64,000 bases of DNA from Dioscorea cayenensis subsp. rotundata (taxonomy: Eukaryota > Streptophyta > Magnoliopsida > Dioscoreales > Dioscoreaceae). The notes under the pieces were generated by a model. It ran no database searches, was not told where the DNA came from, and saw only the letters and a program-made list of their open reading frames with translations. Where the stretch lies: contig NC_052483.1 in assembly GCF_009730915.1 (NCBI RefSeq), positions 3,100,001 through 3,164,000 on the forward strand, given 5' to 3'. Made by a program: the position numbers and the translations under genes. This document shows, one piece after another, positions 23,481 to 34,229 of this stretch (its first letter is position 1; each line of letters opens with the position of its first letter).

Positions 23481-24709
23481 TCATGCCACAAGAGGGTGTG
23501 GCATTTTTGCCACAATAAATGTTATATCAAATCTTGCTGCAGATATGTAATTTTCCATGCATTGAATAAACTTGTTTGCAACATTCAACACTTTTTTGAC
23601 AATTAAATTGAGGTTTAGAAACATTTGGTCTATTAGACAAATGATTTTCCATAAGTATTGTGGAAGTATGCATTTTATCAAGTTCCAAACCAACATCAAT
23701 GGCATTATGTGTATCATCATTTAAGCCTTTCACAACATTTGTGGGTGTCTCGGCTCCTCTCCAATTAGCATGAGCTTTACCAAAAATGCCTTGCAACCTT
23801 TCAAATTCTCTGAACTCCCTAGCTATTTGCATGATTTTCCACCTTTGGATGCTTCTGCATGTCTCAAGAAAAATCTGAATCAAATTAGTCATTAAAAGAA
23901 CATATGAATATAAGCTATTACATAATACATGCACACTAAATTAAGAATAACATCAACAATGACATAGCTAAAAATATTTCAAGATAATATGACAATATAT
24001 TGACATAAAAGTGGAAAAATCAATATAAATTAGCAAATAAAATGATACACCTTCAAAAAACCATTGAACATACAATATGAATATAAATCCACAACAATCA
24101 TATATATTGGTTAAAGCATGCATGATATGGAAATAGAAAAGCATGAAATTTTCTGTACACTTGAAAGGTACAACCTACTATAGTTACATGTGGAATAAGT
24201 TTGTTAATTATTTAAACATTGAGCAAAAAATAATGTTATACCATATGCTTGATAATTGATGTGCTGAATACATAGCTTCCATTGTTAAAACTTATATTCA
24301 AATTAAATTTTAGCTTATTCAAACTTACATTAAAGAAAAAATTCAGCAAATGCAAATTTATATTCAAATAAATTTCATCTTAGTTAAACATAGTTACATG
24401 TAGATATTCAATCAAAACTTGAGGATTGTCAACTACAACGTGCTTTCGCACATCATCCCAACCAAGCTTGCTTGTGTTCATCATGTCCACTTCTTCATTT
24501 AACTTTATAGGCCATCTTTTCATTTTGTTAACCACTTGCTTGATAGTAATCCCAATGCCAAGAATGCTTATCTTCACTCTTTTTGTGGCCTCCTCATGTG
24601 TGTTGGTCTTGAATGTCCTATTCTCGCCCTTGTAGCCAACTAACACTAATTCTTCCAAAATAGATAGTGAGACATTCTCCTCATTCTCTCTGTCTAAATT
24701 TGTCTCCAT
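23481..24709 (-). pseudogene. Myb/SANT-like protein of Harbinger copy A, decayed
   Basis: This is a partner protein of PIF/Harbinger transposases, a Myb/SANT-like DNA-binding protein. A 109-aa frame at 24709-24380 contains KLNEEVDMMNTSKLGWDDVR followed by KHVVVDNPQVLIEYL, the typical end of this domain. A second frame at 23934-23527 continues with REFERLQGIFGKAHANWRG and KGLNDDTHNAIDVGLELDK. A third (23720-23481) is broken. The gap between frames may be an intron (about 23935-24379). Stops break the C-terminal part near 23400-23500, where copy B still reads through. It is not functional as a full protein. Confidence 0.7.
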
Positions 24710-24999
24710 TTTCTTGATGTACTATTCAGCTCGCCATTACTGGTCTCCTTGTTCTCCATTTCAATATAACCTAAAGAAGAAATGCATGATTATGGAAATC
24801 ACGGTAAATACTTGCATTATTTTAATAACAATGCATCTTACCATTAAAATTATGCAATGAAAAACAAAAGTGAAAAATTAAGCAAAATATTAGATACATT
24901 TAAACAAGTGTAGCTCAATAACATAAAAGAAGTTACAACAATAAAGCAAGGTCCACTACAAGGTTATCACATAACAAAAGTTACAATCAATAGTCAACT

Positions 25000-25770
25000 C
25001 ATACCATGCTAGTTACCACTCCTAGGCGTAAATTCATTCCACATGTCTTGCGCAAGGTAATCTCTCTTTTCAGTCCACTTATTACTTGCCTCAACAATCC
25101 CAACTAATGGTTCCTCTCACATAGACATCTAGTCATTCGCAAGTGGATCATATTCCTCAGGATCTACTGCTATGCTTATGCGAATGAAGTTGAGCACAGA
25201 CAACATGCCAAAATCATTCGAGTTTACATTCTTATGAGGTAAAATGAAGGACTCCTTAGTATGTCCCATCATTTCTTCAAAAGCCCGAAACAACTCTCTA
25301 TTTCATTTCTTGCCTGAGCATGCTTATAATTGAACAACTCTTCACAATTTTGAGTTGGATGTCGGTAGAGTGCCCAATCTTGACTATGGTACCGCCTACC
25401 TTTGTACGGGGCAAGGAATCCTTCCCCATTCTTGTAACCACCATCAACAAGATAATATGAACATAAGAAAGTTATAGTCAATTTGATATTAGGATTTCCA
25501 AAAAATTTCAATAATAAACAACACATAACAAAAATTAATTGTTGGCATACCAACTTGGACTTTCAAACCATTTTGCCTAATTATGGCATCATCCAATACA
25601 CTAGAATCTGAAGCTGATCCTTCCCATCATGCTAGTACATATATAAAGAGCATCTCTGGTATGAACCCCTAAGACATTTGTTGTGAGTCCACTTTTCCTT
25701 ATTCGATACCTAGGTTTATCCACTGCATTTGGTCTTATTGGCATGTGCGTACCATCTAAGGCACCATAAC
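25000..25770 (-). pseudogene. PIF/Harbinger transposase, copy A, decayed
   Basis: DDE transposase (DDE_Tnp_4 type) on the minus strand. The first catalytic Asp lies in GCYGALDGTHMPIRPNAVDK (about 25770-25710). The second lies in YYLVDGGYKNGEGFLAPYKG (within 25553-25269). The Glu block reads NEIESCFGLLKK at about 25300-25269, just before the stop. Frame breaks separate the first and second blocks near 25600, and the C-terminus is shifted. The triad residues themselves are still present, so inactivation is by frameshifts, not active-site change. Confidence 0.8.
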
Positions 25771-26284
25771 ACCCTTAAAAGAGCATTAGAAAATTGTAAT
25801 TTCATTAAATTACATGTAATTAAAAAACACAAATTCATATTTGTTGGTGCTCAAATAAAGTATACCTTGAACCACTTCCACTTGTTTCATTGCTATTGTT
25901 TGGAATTGGTTGTGGTTTAACAAATAATTTACCTTGCAACCATATAACATCAACTAACACCATATAACAATATAAACTAATAGTTTGACTCGATCTAGAG
26001 ATCTTATTTGGATACTCCTATTCTTTGTGTGATGGGCTAATACATTAAAAAAACCAACAATAAATTGTTTCTCAATTGTGACTCTACTAATTTGCACTAA
26101 CCCTCCCCATACCCTAAGGATCTCACAAAGATGTGCAAATGTATTTGTATGCATTTTTAATTCCCATAAACATTTATTGTCACCTGAATTAATAAGGAAA
26201 TCTATTACATCTCTTCATGACTCATATCTTGCTAACGCTCTCTCATTTATAGCCTGTCTCTCATTGTCCCTCCTCAATATAAAA

Positions 26285-26285
26285 G

Positions 26286-26320
<35 letters not shown>
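26285..26320. repeat. (AAAT)n microsatellite
   Basis: Nine or so tandem AAAT/AATA units inside Harbinger copy A. A (CAA)n run at about 26541-26567 lies nearby. Confidence 0.95.
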
Positions 26321-26900
26321 ACTACCCGTATGTGCCATCATCATGTTCACATAAACTCTCAAAGTACACAAAAAGTATAGAACAAGTTGCCCACCGATTA
26401 CCAATTGTACACCAAACTGTCTACCTAGAAAATTTGAACTATGTTGTGCAGAGATTGATTGAGGCCTGAAAAATATAAAACACTACCTATTAAAAAAATA
26501 ATAATCATAATAACAACAAAAATAAAAATAAAATAAAAATAAACAACAACAACAACAACAACAACAAAACAACTATATGCACATAGAGCAAATTTAAATG
26601 CATATGGAACATAAACTTATAAAACATAAAAAGTTAAACATTTACATGAAAAATAAAGTGCTACAAATTACCTAAAGGGCTTTAGACAAGAAAGGGAAAT
26701 TTGGGAATAAAAGAATTCCAAGTCATAAAAGCATTTCAAACATTGAAAAAGAATAATGTAAGATGTTTCATTCAAACATGGCAGTGTACAATATGAGTTC
26801 ATGAAGGCAAACATTTGGCTGAGGTTTGATAGATTGGAACTAATTAAAGCTAGCGCAAAATCAATGATGGAATGAGAATTCTCATTCTATTGTTTGGGGT

Positions 26901-27639
26901 AAATAAATAAACCATAAATAATAATTATTTTTTTACATTAAATGCATCTCATGCATGCTCCTGCACTTAATTAGTCAGCATATTCACCCTAATTTGATTT
27001 TTCAAGTCAATAGGCCCATTACATCTCGTATGTAATTCTATATGTGCATCATCTTTACATTTAAAAGATATTGATTATTTACCACTCTCGTCATTGCAGA
27101 TTGTTAAGTTATATGTAGTTAGTTTGCTATTTTAACTACCAAGACATCTACAACTTTTTCCTTAATCCAACAAATAATCATCTTATTTTATTAGGAAACT
27201 AATTATCTTGATATTTTTAACTAACAATTAACAAGGTACAACATGTTTATTATAGTAAGAGATAAGAATTTTGTGATCATATTAACATAATAATTATTTT
27301 TTACTTAACAAATAAACCTAGAAGATTTTCATAGAAGAAGATTGACAAGACTCAAGAAAATAGAAGGGGTAATGTTTTGGTTGACATGTAGTTTTTGGTC
27401 AATTGTTGTTGAAGTGGGGCAAATTGACTTTTTTTTTATGCTATTCCATAACTTAAAACTTTTACCATGGTTTTGGTGGGACAGACTTTTTCCAACTTGT
27501 ACTCAAACACGTTGTTGTGCTGTACCCTAAGCACATTTGCCAATTAAACAAGGGACAAAAGAGTTTGTGTTGTCTTGTCTCGTCATTTTTCGAATATCAA
27601 TTGAACTTTGATATAATAAAATTTAGACTATCTTATTTT
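26901..27639. other. No gene recognised
   Basis: AT-rich stretch between Harbinger copy A and the pararetrovirus-like remnant. A short frame at 27342-27530 has no recognisable domain. Confidence 0.5.
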
Positions 27640-28233
27640 CTTTCAATTAGGTAAAAGAAGTTTTATAGTGTCCACCCTACAGTAAAGAATAAACTAGGTT
27701 TGTAGTGAAGAGAGATTGAACTTATTAGAGCAAGGAAAATCCATTAGTTCCATCTAACAGGTGGTTTCTATTTTGCTGCAAAAAATATGGCACTTACGCA
27801 AAAAAAAATAATTAAAAACATAATGTATTAATAAAAATCAACTCTCATACAAATGTTAGGAAGAAACATTATTAACATTTGTGAGATTTAAACCCTTTGT
27901 GGCAAGTGATCGTGTGCCTCTATACAAATAATCAATTAAATTGAATAATAGAGAAAGATATAAGAAAACAATAAAACTAATCTAATAGATAGACAAACAA
28001 TAATAGAATTAAAATAAATAATCTACAAATTAATAATCTAATAGAAACTCTAGAGATTGCCAAAAATCAAAATTTTCAAAATTTAATAAAAACACTTCAA
28101 AATATAACTTGGAAGAAACTATGATATCAGATTAATGAAGAATTATTAAAATAATAACTAGAATAAGATTTGCCTATGAAAGTATAAATATTCTTTATAT
28201 GAGGATAAAATAACAAGAAAATATAAAAAAAGG
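27640..28233 (+). repeat. Pararetrovirus-like remnant, 5' piece
   Basis: Homologous to the inner arms of the inverted repeat, in the same orientation as the left arm. It contains CACCCTACAGTAAAGAATAA, CAGGTGGTTTCTATTTTGCT and TACAAATAATCAATTAAATT, which match inverted 21030-20720. It is non-coding here. The remnant is cut by the Mutator element at 28234 and appears to resume at 32913. Confidence 0.6.
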
Positions 28234-28470
28234 GTGTAATACCCAAATTAGTTCCTCTGCTTTTCTCAATCTACCCTTTCAATACTCCTACTTGAATTTG
28301 TTCCTTTCCGTCCCTCTACTTTCTCGATTTGGGTAAATTAGGTCCAAATTATGAATGCCGTCAGTCCCACTTTTTGGTTTTTCCGACGTGGCATTTTTGT
28401 GAATATAATATTATTAAAAAATGAGAAATAAAAAAATCCCATAAGTTATGTTTCTCGGATCCAAAGCCCT
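28234..28470. repeat. Left TIR of Mutator-like element
   Basis: Inverted counterpart of 32680-32912; key words GTAATACCCAAATTAG, TACTTGAATTTG and AATTAGGTCCAAA. Confidence 0.82.
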
Positions 28471-28599
28471 CCCTCGATGGTCCTCCTCCTCCCATGCCCT
28501 CCCCTTCCTCCTCTTCATTCTTGTAATTTTGTCAAGCACTTCCTTTGATTTCATAGAATGATCTGTCTCTAAAGAGATATGATGCTTATGATTTGTAAT

Positions 28600-31500
28600 G
28601 CACTAATCCCCAAATGTGCTTTGGTCATCAAGTAATAGTGATTGTGTGAGTAGGGTTATCAAATCCATAGGGACTGAAGATTACTAGTATTAACTCTATC
28701 CTCATTATCTAACTAGAATTCAAGCTGTAGAGAAGTGAATTGATAAACTAAGATTCAAAATCACTAAGTACTAAGATCAAGATTTCAAAGAAGTAATAAA
28801 CCAATTAAATGAAATAGGTGTTCGAAAGGATTTTACTTGGGATTATTAAAATGAAGTAATTGCAATTAACATAGATTGAATCTAAGTGTTGTTAAATTGA
28901 GGGGATTCAAAAATATATCGAGTGCTCTCTCGAGATGCCTCAATACCTAATCCTATACTATGGTAAAATTAAGTATCTTTAAATTCAACTTTCATACAAT
29001 TGTAATGAGATCTAAGAAACCCCTATTTAGAGATCATAACTCTTGCTGCAACCATTCTAATCAGAAGAATCGAAGCAGCGCATCTCTAGTGTACGCTAAT
29101 GATTCCTTTCATCTATGTATTATCTTAACATAGTGAATCTCTCGATTTCAATCATGCAATCACAATGAATAAACCACTCTTGTTATGCTAATTCAACAAG
29201 ATAAGAATATAAAAGAACCTAACAATCCAAATGAAATCTATATTAAAAACAATATGAAAGTGAGATTATCCCAAGCTACATCAAATTTCGAACACCCAAA
29301 AGATTAGCCTTCCATTAGGGTAATGACTTTTTTGGTCTCCCTCTTCTTCTTTATCCTCACTCCAAAATTCTAGCCATCGTCTAGCCAGAAGCTTCCAAAA
29401 GCCAACCTCCTATTTACTCTTTTCAGCTTTCCTTTTATATACTAACAAATCAGGTAAGTAGATGGGCATGTACTTTGCCCATGTACTTCTCTGGATCAAA
29501 GATTTTGCTCAGCTTTGAATCTACATGGGCGTGTACACAACCGTGTAAAACATCTCGTGGCCATGTAGTTTTTTTCTAGAAAGCTTGCTGCTCTGTCTTG
29601 GTGGTTACACGGCATGTACACGGGCATTTACTTTGGCCTTCTATTTTTTCTAGTATTTTCTTATGCTCGTGCTGGGGAGTACACATCCATGTACATGAGT
29701 GAGTACATGGCCCGTGTATTCTTACTGTAATTTCTACACTACCAATACTTGGGAGGTACATAGGTTTGTCGAAGTAATAATACCCTGGTGAGTGGGTAGT
29801 CGAATCCACAGGGAATAGTGATTAGAAACACAAAGATTGCTATTTAACTAAGGTGAAGATGAATTAATAGGTGTGTCAACAAAATCAAAATGAAAGGAAC
29901 TAAAGAAAATAAGAAAGAGAGGTGTAATAAAATGAGAGGAAATGGTAATCGATAGAAAGTGGGGCACTCGGACATTGCTCTCTCTAGGACTATTGTTTCA
30001 AGTGCAAGGCCAATCATTATACTTCCTGACTGATGTCTAATAAATCCTGGAGATCCTTAAACACACGGTCCCAAAACTTAAGGTCAACCGTGACTAACCC
30101 TACACTATGCCCCGGTGGAGAAATCTCTCAGTCTCGACACCTCATACTGTGCTAGGTTCCTTTAGGCTCTAGGGATGCCAAGTGATAAACCATACTCCCT
30201 AATGTAGATCTAACCCTTTGGTCTAGGCGAAAGGCCCTCTAATCACAATTAAGCCCCAGATACTAAGGATTACTTCAAAGCTTCACTCTGTTGCTCGCAC
30301 AACTAAGCCCCAGCAGAGTTTGTCTCTTAGAACTTCACTCTATTGTGACCACAAAGAACTCTTGGAATGTGGAGGTAGGATAAATCACATCGGAGGGGGA
30401 AAGAGGATGATCCGCTACCTCTCGACTCACCCTCTTAACCCTCTCCAATCTAGCATTGTCTAACCCTCATAGTGTGTCACTCATCCACAAGGATTACCAA
30501 GATGGATTCTCAACCCTAGTGTCACTCTAAGGAAAAATCAACACAATAAAAATTCAAGATTGGAACTCAATTAAAAACATCAATTAAGAAAAGCATAATA
30601 AAAGGTCAAAGAAACAATATCATCCTAGGGTTTACAAGTCCAAGAACCCACTAAGGGTTTAGCTCTCCATGGAGAAAAATACAATCAACAATGAAGTCAA
30701 AAGTAAAGAGATGTAATCCATGAATAAAACCCCCTTGGTATTCATGTTGATGGTTTTGTGGAGTGGTTGTGTCTTCGTCAAGGGTTCCCTCGCCAAGCCT
30801 AGGGCACACCTCGCCGAATCGATGCCGACGAAAGCTCCCCCAATAACTATCTTCTGATAGAACGCAGTGTCAAAGGCCGTAGAACCACTCTAAAAACCTT
30901 TCCAAAGCCTCCAAAGTTGGGGAAAAGATGGAGAAATTATGGAAAAAGGATTCTGCAAATATCAGGCTGAATTGCGGCTTTATATAGGGCTGGAATCGGG
31001 AATCCACACGGGCATGTGGAATTTCCACACACCCGTGTGAATCTACGGAACTTGGTTTTTCAGCGGCCTGTGAACAATAATTGCTACAGTACTCCGCCAA
31101 AAACACTCCCGAATCCACACTTTTCATCGAGGCAACATAACGGGCACATGTCTAAGCCGTAGATCACGTCACTTCTTCAATAAGGGATAACATTAACGAA
31201 GATCTTACTAGTATTGCACAAGTCGGAATACGCAAATGTGACTACCTTTGTGCCCCTCCAAACCATGTAATTGCTTGACTGCATGGAGGTTGGCACACAT
31301 TCACGTATCTTCGAGCACAATTTGTGTCTTCACATTTGTTCACTCCAAGATTCCATCAACAAAGTGCAATTGCAATCTACTTTGGCTTCCTTCCTCTATA
31401 TTTGGCTCCACAACCCTACATGCACACAAGTTACACAAATACACATATATTAGCGCTAAAATATGATAAAAGTAATGCTAATCGTAAGAAAAGAATACTT

Positions 31501-31700
31501 CATATTACTAATACACAAGCACTTCCATGGGTGTGTACTTTGCCCGTGTATTTCTCTGAATGTTGTTCCTGGCTCCATTTCACTCCCAATTTCATGCTTT
31601 TGGTTTGAGTTATATTTATGTTGGTCTGAAAGTATAAATGGAACAAAATAAGTACCAAATCACTCTTAAAAATATTCTTGAGGATACCTTTAAGTGCACA
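28600..31700 (-). mobile_element. LTR-like sequence, related family, hosting solo LTR copy 3
   Basis: The left part (28600-29749) contains the block CATCAAGTAATAGTG, then TTATCAAATCCATAGGGACT, which is the reverse complement of the end block of the gypsy LTR at 7568. The right part (31526-31700) resumes with GTGTACTTTGCCCGTGTATT, the same wording as 29465-29500 on the left. I read this as a second LTR family in minus orientation, split by copy 3. Its precise ends and target duplication were not found. Confidence 0.5.
29750..31525 (-). mobile_element. Solo LTR of gypsy-type element (copy 3)
   Basis: Near-collinear with the complete solo LTR at 10952-12724. Shared words in order include TTTGTCGAAGTAATAAT, GAATCCACAGGGAA, TCCTGGAGATCCTTAAACAC, CTAACCCTTTGGTC, CTCTCCATGGAG, GTGCCCCTCCAAA, ATATTAGCGCTAAAA and ACACAAGCACTT. 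The first 30 bases have diverged and the end reads CACTTCCA instead of CACTTATCA, so its boundaries are approximate. No coding capacity. Confidence 0.78.
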
Positions 31701-31856
31701 AGATAATATTGGAATATACACAATCTAGCAATTATTAAGATAACTTGATATTGTCAAGCTCTTCCTTTGATTTCCTAGCAATTATTAAGCAACGGGTGCA
31801 ATATTTTTTTCTTAATGTTTATAATTAATTCATGTGTTATTTACTATCTCAAATGT

Positions 31857-32054
31857 AGGTTTTTGTGAATGTATCGAGTGCTCACTGTGAATCAGGGATA
31901 CTCAAACGATTATCATAATGTAAATTTGGTACTTCTAAAATTTACAAGAACACCGAAAGAGTATTTGTTTTGGGACTTCTTCCATCCAACTGAACATGCT
32001 TATATCCTCATCTTCACAAAATTTTTGAATTTAAAATCATCTTTTATCAAATGA
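31857..32054 (+). pseudogene. GDSL esterase/lipase-like 3' fragment inside the Mutator element
   Basis: A short frame ends with PKEYLFWDFFHPTEHAYIL then a stop at 32052-32054. In plant GDSL esterases/lipases the last conserved block has a Tyr/Phe-Trp-Asp segment followed by Asp-x-x-His, here DFFH, where Asp and His belong to the catalytic set. Upstream of this block the match is poor and no GDS motif is visible, so it would be only a final-exon fragment. Its position between Mutator TIRs suggests capture from a host gene. The similarity is short and could be partly chance. Confidence 0.45.
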
Positions 32055-32679
32055 ATGAATATGAAGAGCTTAACAAACATTTTAATTCCTTAGTCTCTAA
32101 TATTTCATTAGTTTCTTGGTAATTATTATTCCAATTAGATTTCCTTGTTGAGTTAATCAGAACACAGCTCATGACAAGACCAAAACAATGTCAAAGGTTT
32201 TCCACACATCATTACTAACTCATAGAAAAAACTTCAACAAAATCAAAATCAAACATAGAGAATAGAAACATCATGAGTATTATTTACATTTCATCAACTG
32301 TTAAGAGAAATATATACATTATGCCAGCATTACAGCAAAATCAAAATTAAACTTCATTGTTTGCTTTATGATTTTACTTATAAGATTTCTTCACGAGAGA
32401 TTACTCCTGTTGAGCAGTGGCAATGATTAGTGCCCTTTGTTGGGACTTCGCCCTCGTTGCGATTGGACCTGCAAGAGGGCCGATAGATACCTTAATGGTC
32501 ATTAGGTGCAATGAGGTCTCCGGGTAGGAGCAAGCACCCACACCTTAGGTTGCATTGAGGTTGCTGTCTTGGCTGGAAGAGGAGGAAAGAGGAAGGGAAA
32601 GGTGGGGGAGGAAGAGGATAGGCCTAGGTTAGTTGATGGCTTTTCAAATGCGATTGTGCTAAAAGGATCCCAAACGGAG

Positions 32680-32912
32680 AATAATTTTTGGGATATTTTA
32701 TTTTATTTTTATTCCTAATTTTTATTTTGTTAATAATATTATATTCATAAAAATGCCACATTAGACAAATCAAATGACATACCTAATGCCATTCACAGTT
32801 TGGACCTAATTTACCAAAATTGTGAAAGTAGAGAGATGAAAAGGAACAAATTCAAGTAAGGGGACTAAAAGGGTAGATTGAGAAAATAGAGGGACTAATT
32901 TAGGTATTAAAC
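32680..32912. repeat. Right TIR of Mutator-like element
   Basis: Inverted counterpart of 28234-28470. It ends GGTATTAAAC at 32912. Confidence 0.82.
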
Positions 32913-33381
32913 AAAAAAAAAATAGAACGCTAAGCACATGGCCACCCACTATAGAACGATTAAATTCTTGGGGATGTAGAGAAAGAAAACAAAAGAAAAG
33001 AAATTTAGAAACCATCTAGGAAACAGTTTAGGCCATTTAGAAAAATTAATAAAAGGGATTATAATAAAAATAGAAAATTGATCAAGGAAAAAGAAAACAA
33101 ATACTCAATTATGTAACTATTGGGCATGTGAAGAGAAAGGGCATTATACTAATAAAGTAGAAGCACATATTCCTCCCGGGGGTCGATTAGGACGTGGGCA
33201 TAAAGGTCTTGAAAATGAATAAAAAAGGAATATATGAAGAATAAGATAAACATGGGATTAAACTAAGAAGAGTTGGATGATATAGAAATATGTTATACAT
33301 ATCATCTTAAATTTGATGACAAGGAATGGGTATTATGTTTGAAGAAGTGAAGATGAGAACGAATGTGAGTGATGTGAAATA

Positions 33382-33480
33382 GCCGATGGGTGAGGGCACA
33401 TGGGCTAGATGATGAATTCTCTAGTCAGTGCGTAAGCCCTTGATGTATATAATGCTTATCGTTTTCGTTAAAAAAAAAGA
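33382..33480 (+). mobile_element. Short retroposon with poly-A tail
   Basis: About 100 bp ending in a run of nine A's (33471-33479), flanked by GATGTGAAATA (left about 33370-33380, right about 33481-33491). Direct repeats plus an A tail indicate a 5'-truncated LINE or a SINE; it is too short to classify. Confidence 0.6.
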
Positions 33481-33516
33481 GATGTGAAATAAGATCGCTT
33501 GTTAGAATCACCTTCA

Positions 33517-33760
33517 AGAGCCAAAGGGTTTATGGCCCAATGACATTAGCCCAGTGCCAAAGTGTTGGTATGGGATATTCAAAAGGTCTCGAGTTCAAAT
33601 CATGTTAAATATAGTAGAAGTAAGAGGTCCCTAATTGTGGATGCAGGCTTGCAACTTGTACCCACATTGGTAGGTGTGAGTGCATAGGTTGAACTTTCAA
33701 TTCTCGGCCTGTGTGCACTCCTCTCACAGCGCTTGTCACATTTCTCAAAAAAAGAAAAAA
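33517..33760 (+). mobile_element. tRNA-derived SINE with target duplication
   Basis: A 244-bp element with pol III promoter-like boxes: A-like TAGCCCAGTGCC (33548-33559) and B-like GAGTTCAAATC (33591-33601). It ends in an A-rich tail (CAAAAAAAGAAAAAAA). It is flanked by AATCACCTTCA (33506-33516) and AATCACATTCA (33761-33771), 10 of 11 identical. It is inserted in the pararetrovirus-like remnant. Confidence 0.78.
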
Positions 33761-34229
33761 AATCACATTCACGAAGAAGAAAACAAGAGAGAGAATTAGA
33801 ATATCTACTAAAATTACTTGAATTATGAATCGATATTATACTAGTAACAAAATATGAAGACAATAGTAGGGGATCAAACGAGGAATAATGTTAAAATTAG
33901 AAAAAGATAAATAGAAAATAGAAGCCAAGTATAGAGAAAAAATAGTCAAACTGGGATTCCATAAAGAAAGCCAAATAATAGATGAAGTAAAATATATAAT
34001 TTACATTGAAAAACAAGATATTTATAGAGAAAGTAAATTCTTACCATGGAAACCAAAAAAAAAAAAAAAATCAATATTCGCAATTACTATAGGAGAAAAA
34101 GCTATAGAAATATACAAATATCAAGGAAAACAATGGTTCTTATTATTAATAGAAGAGAAATTAGCGATAAATTGCAAGAGGTACCCATAGACTTAAGAAA
34201 CAAATACAATATGTTCATATAGGAGTAAT

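Larger units (their letters stand above)
23040..26900 (-). mobile_element. Decayed PIF/Harbinger element, copy A
   Basis: A defective PIF/Harbinger-type transposon on the minus strand. The transposase remnant (25000-25770) lies upstream, and a Myb/SANT-like ORF remnant (23480-24709) lies downstream in the same orientation. This differs from the intact element at 54538, whose genes converge. It is paralogous to copy B (42.55-46.98 kb): both have GLNDDT, GIFGK and MIKFSH-type blocks in the same order. The ends are approximate; no clear terminal repeats or target duplication were found. An 18-bp perfect palindrome, GAATGAGAATTCTCATTC, lies near 26873-26890 close to the right end. Confidence 0.7.
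28234..32912. mobile_element. Mutator-like element with long (about 240-bp) TIRs
   Basis: The outer 220-240 bp at both ends are inverted copies. The left reads GTGTAATACCCAAATTAG and the right, inverted, reads GTTTAATACCTAAATTAG; both continue through CTCAATCTACCC, ACTTGAATTTGTTCCTTT, AATTAGGTCCAAA and TGGCATTTTT to GAATATAATATTATTAA. Flanking 9-mers AAAAAAAGG and AAAAAAAAA are compatible with a 9-bp duplication but low in complexity. No Mutator transposase is visible, so it is non-autonomous. Much of the interior is later LTR insertions (28.6-31.7 kb). What remains includes a small lipase-like gene fragment, as in Pack-MULEs. Confidence 0.8.
32913..34229 (+). pseudogene. Pararetrovirus-like remnant: zinc-knuckle and movement-protein-like pieces
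   Basis: Broken coding sequence resembling plant pararetroviruses (Caulimoviridae). A basic stretch (about 33000-33105) precedes a degenerate zinc knuckle, CNYWACEEKGHYTNK (33112-33156), of coat-protein type; its last Cys is replaced. A further readable segment is DDIEICYTYHLKFDDKEW (about 33270-33325). Two short retroposons then interrupt. Near 34080-34229 a frame leads to QYVHIGVI, a movement-protein-like block, where the hAT element inserts. Stops and frameshifts are frequent, so this is an old, inactive copy. A related LTR element cannot be excluded. Confidence 0.5.
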
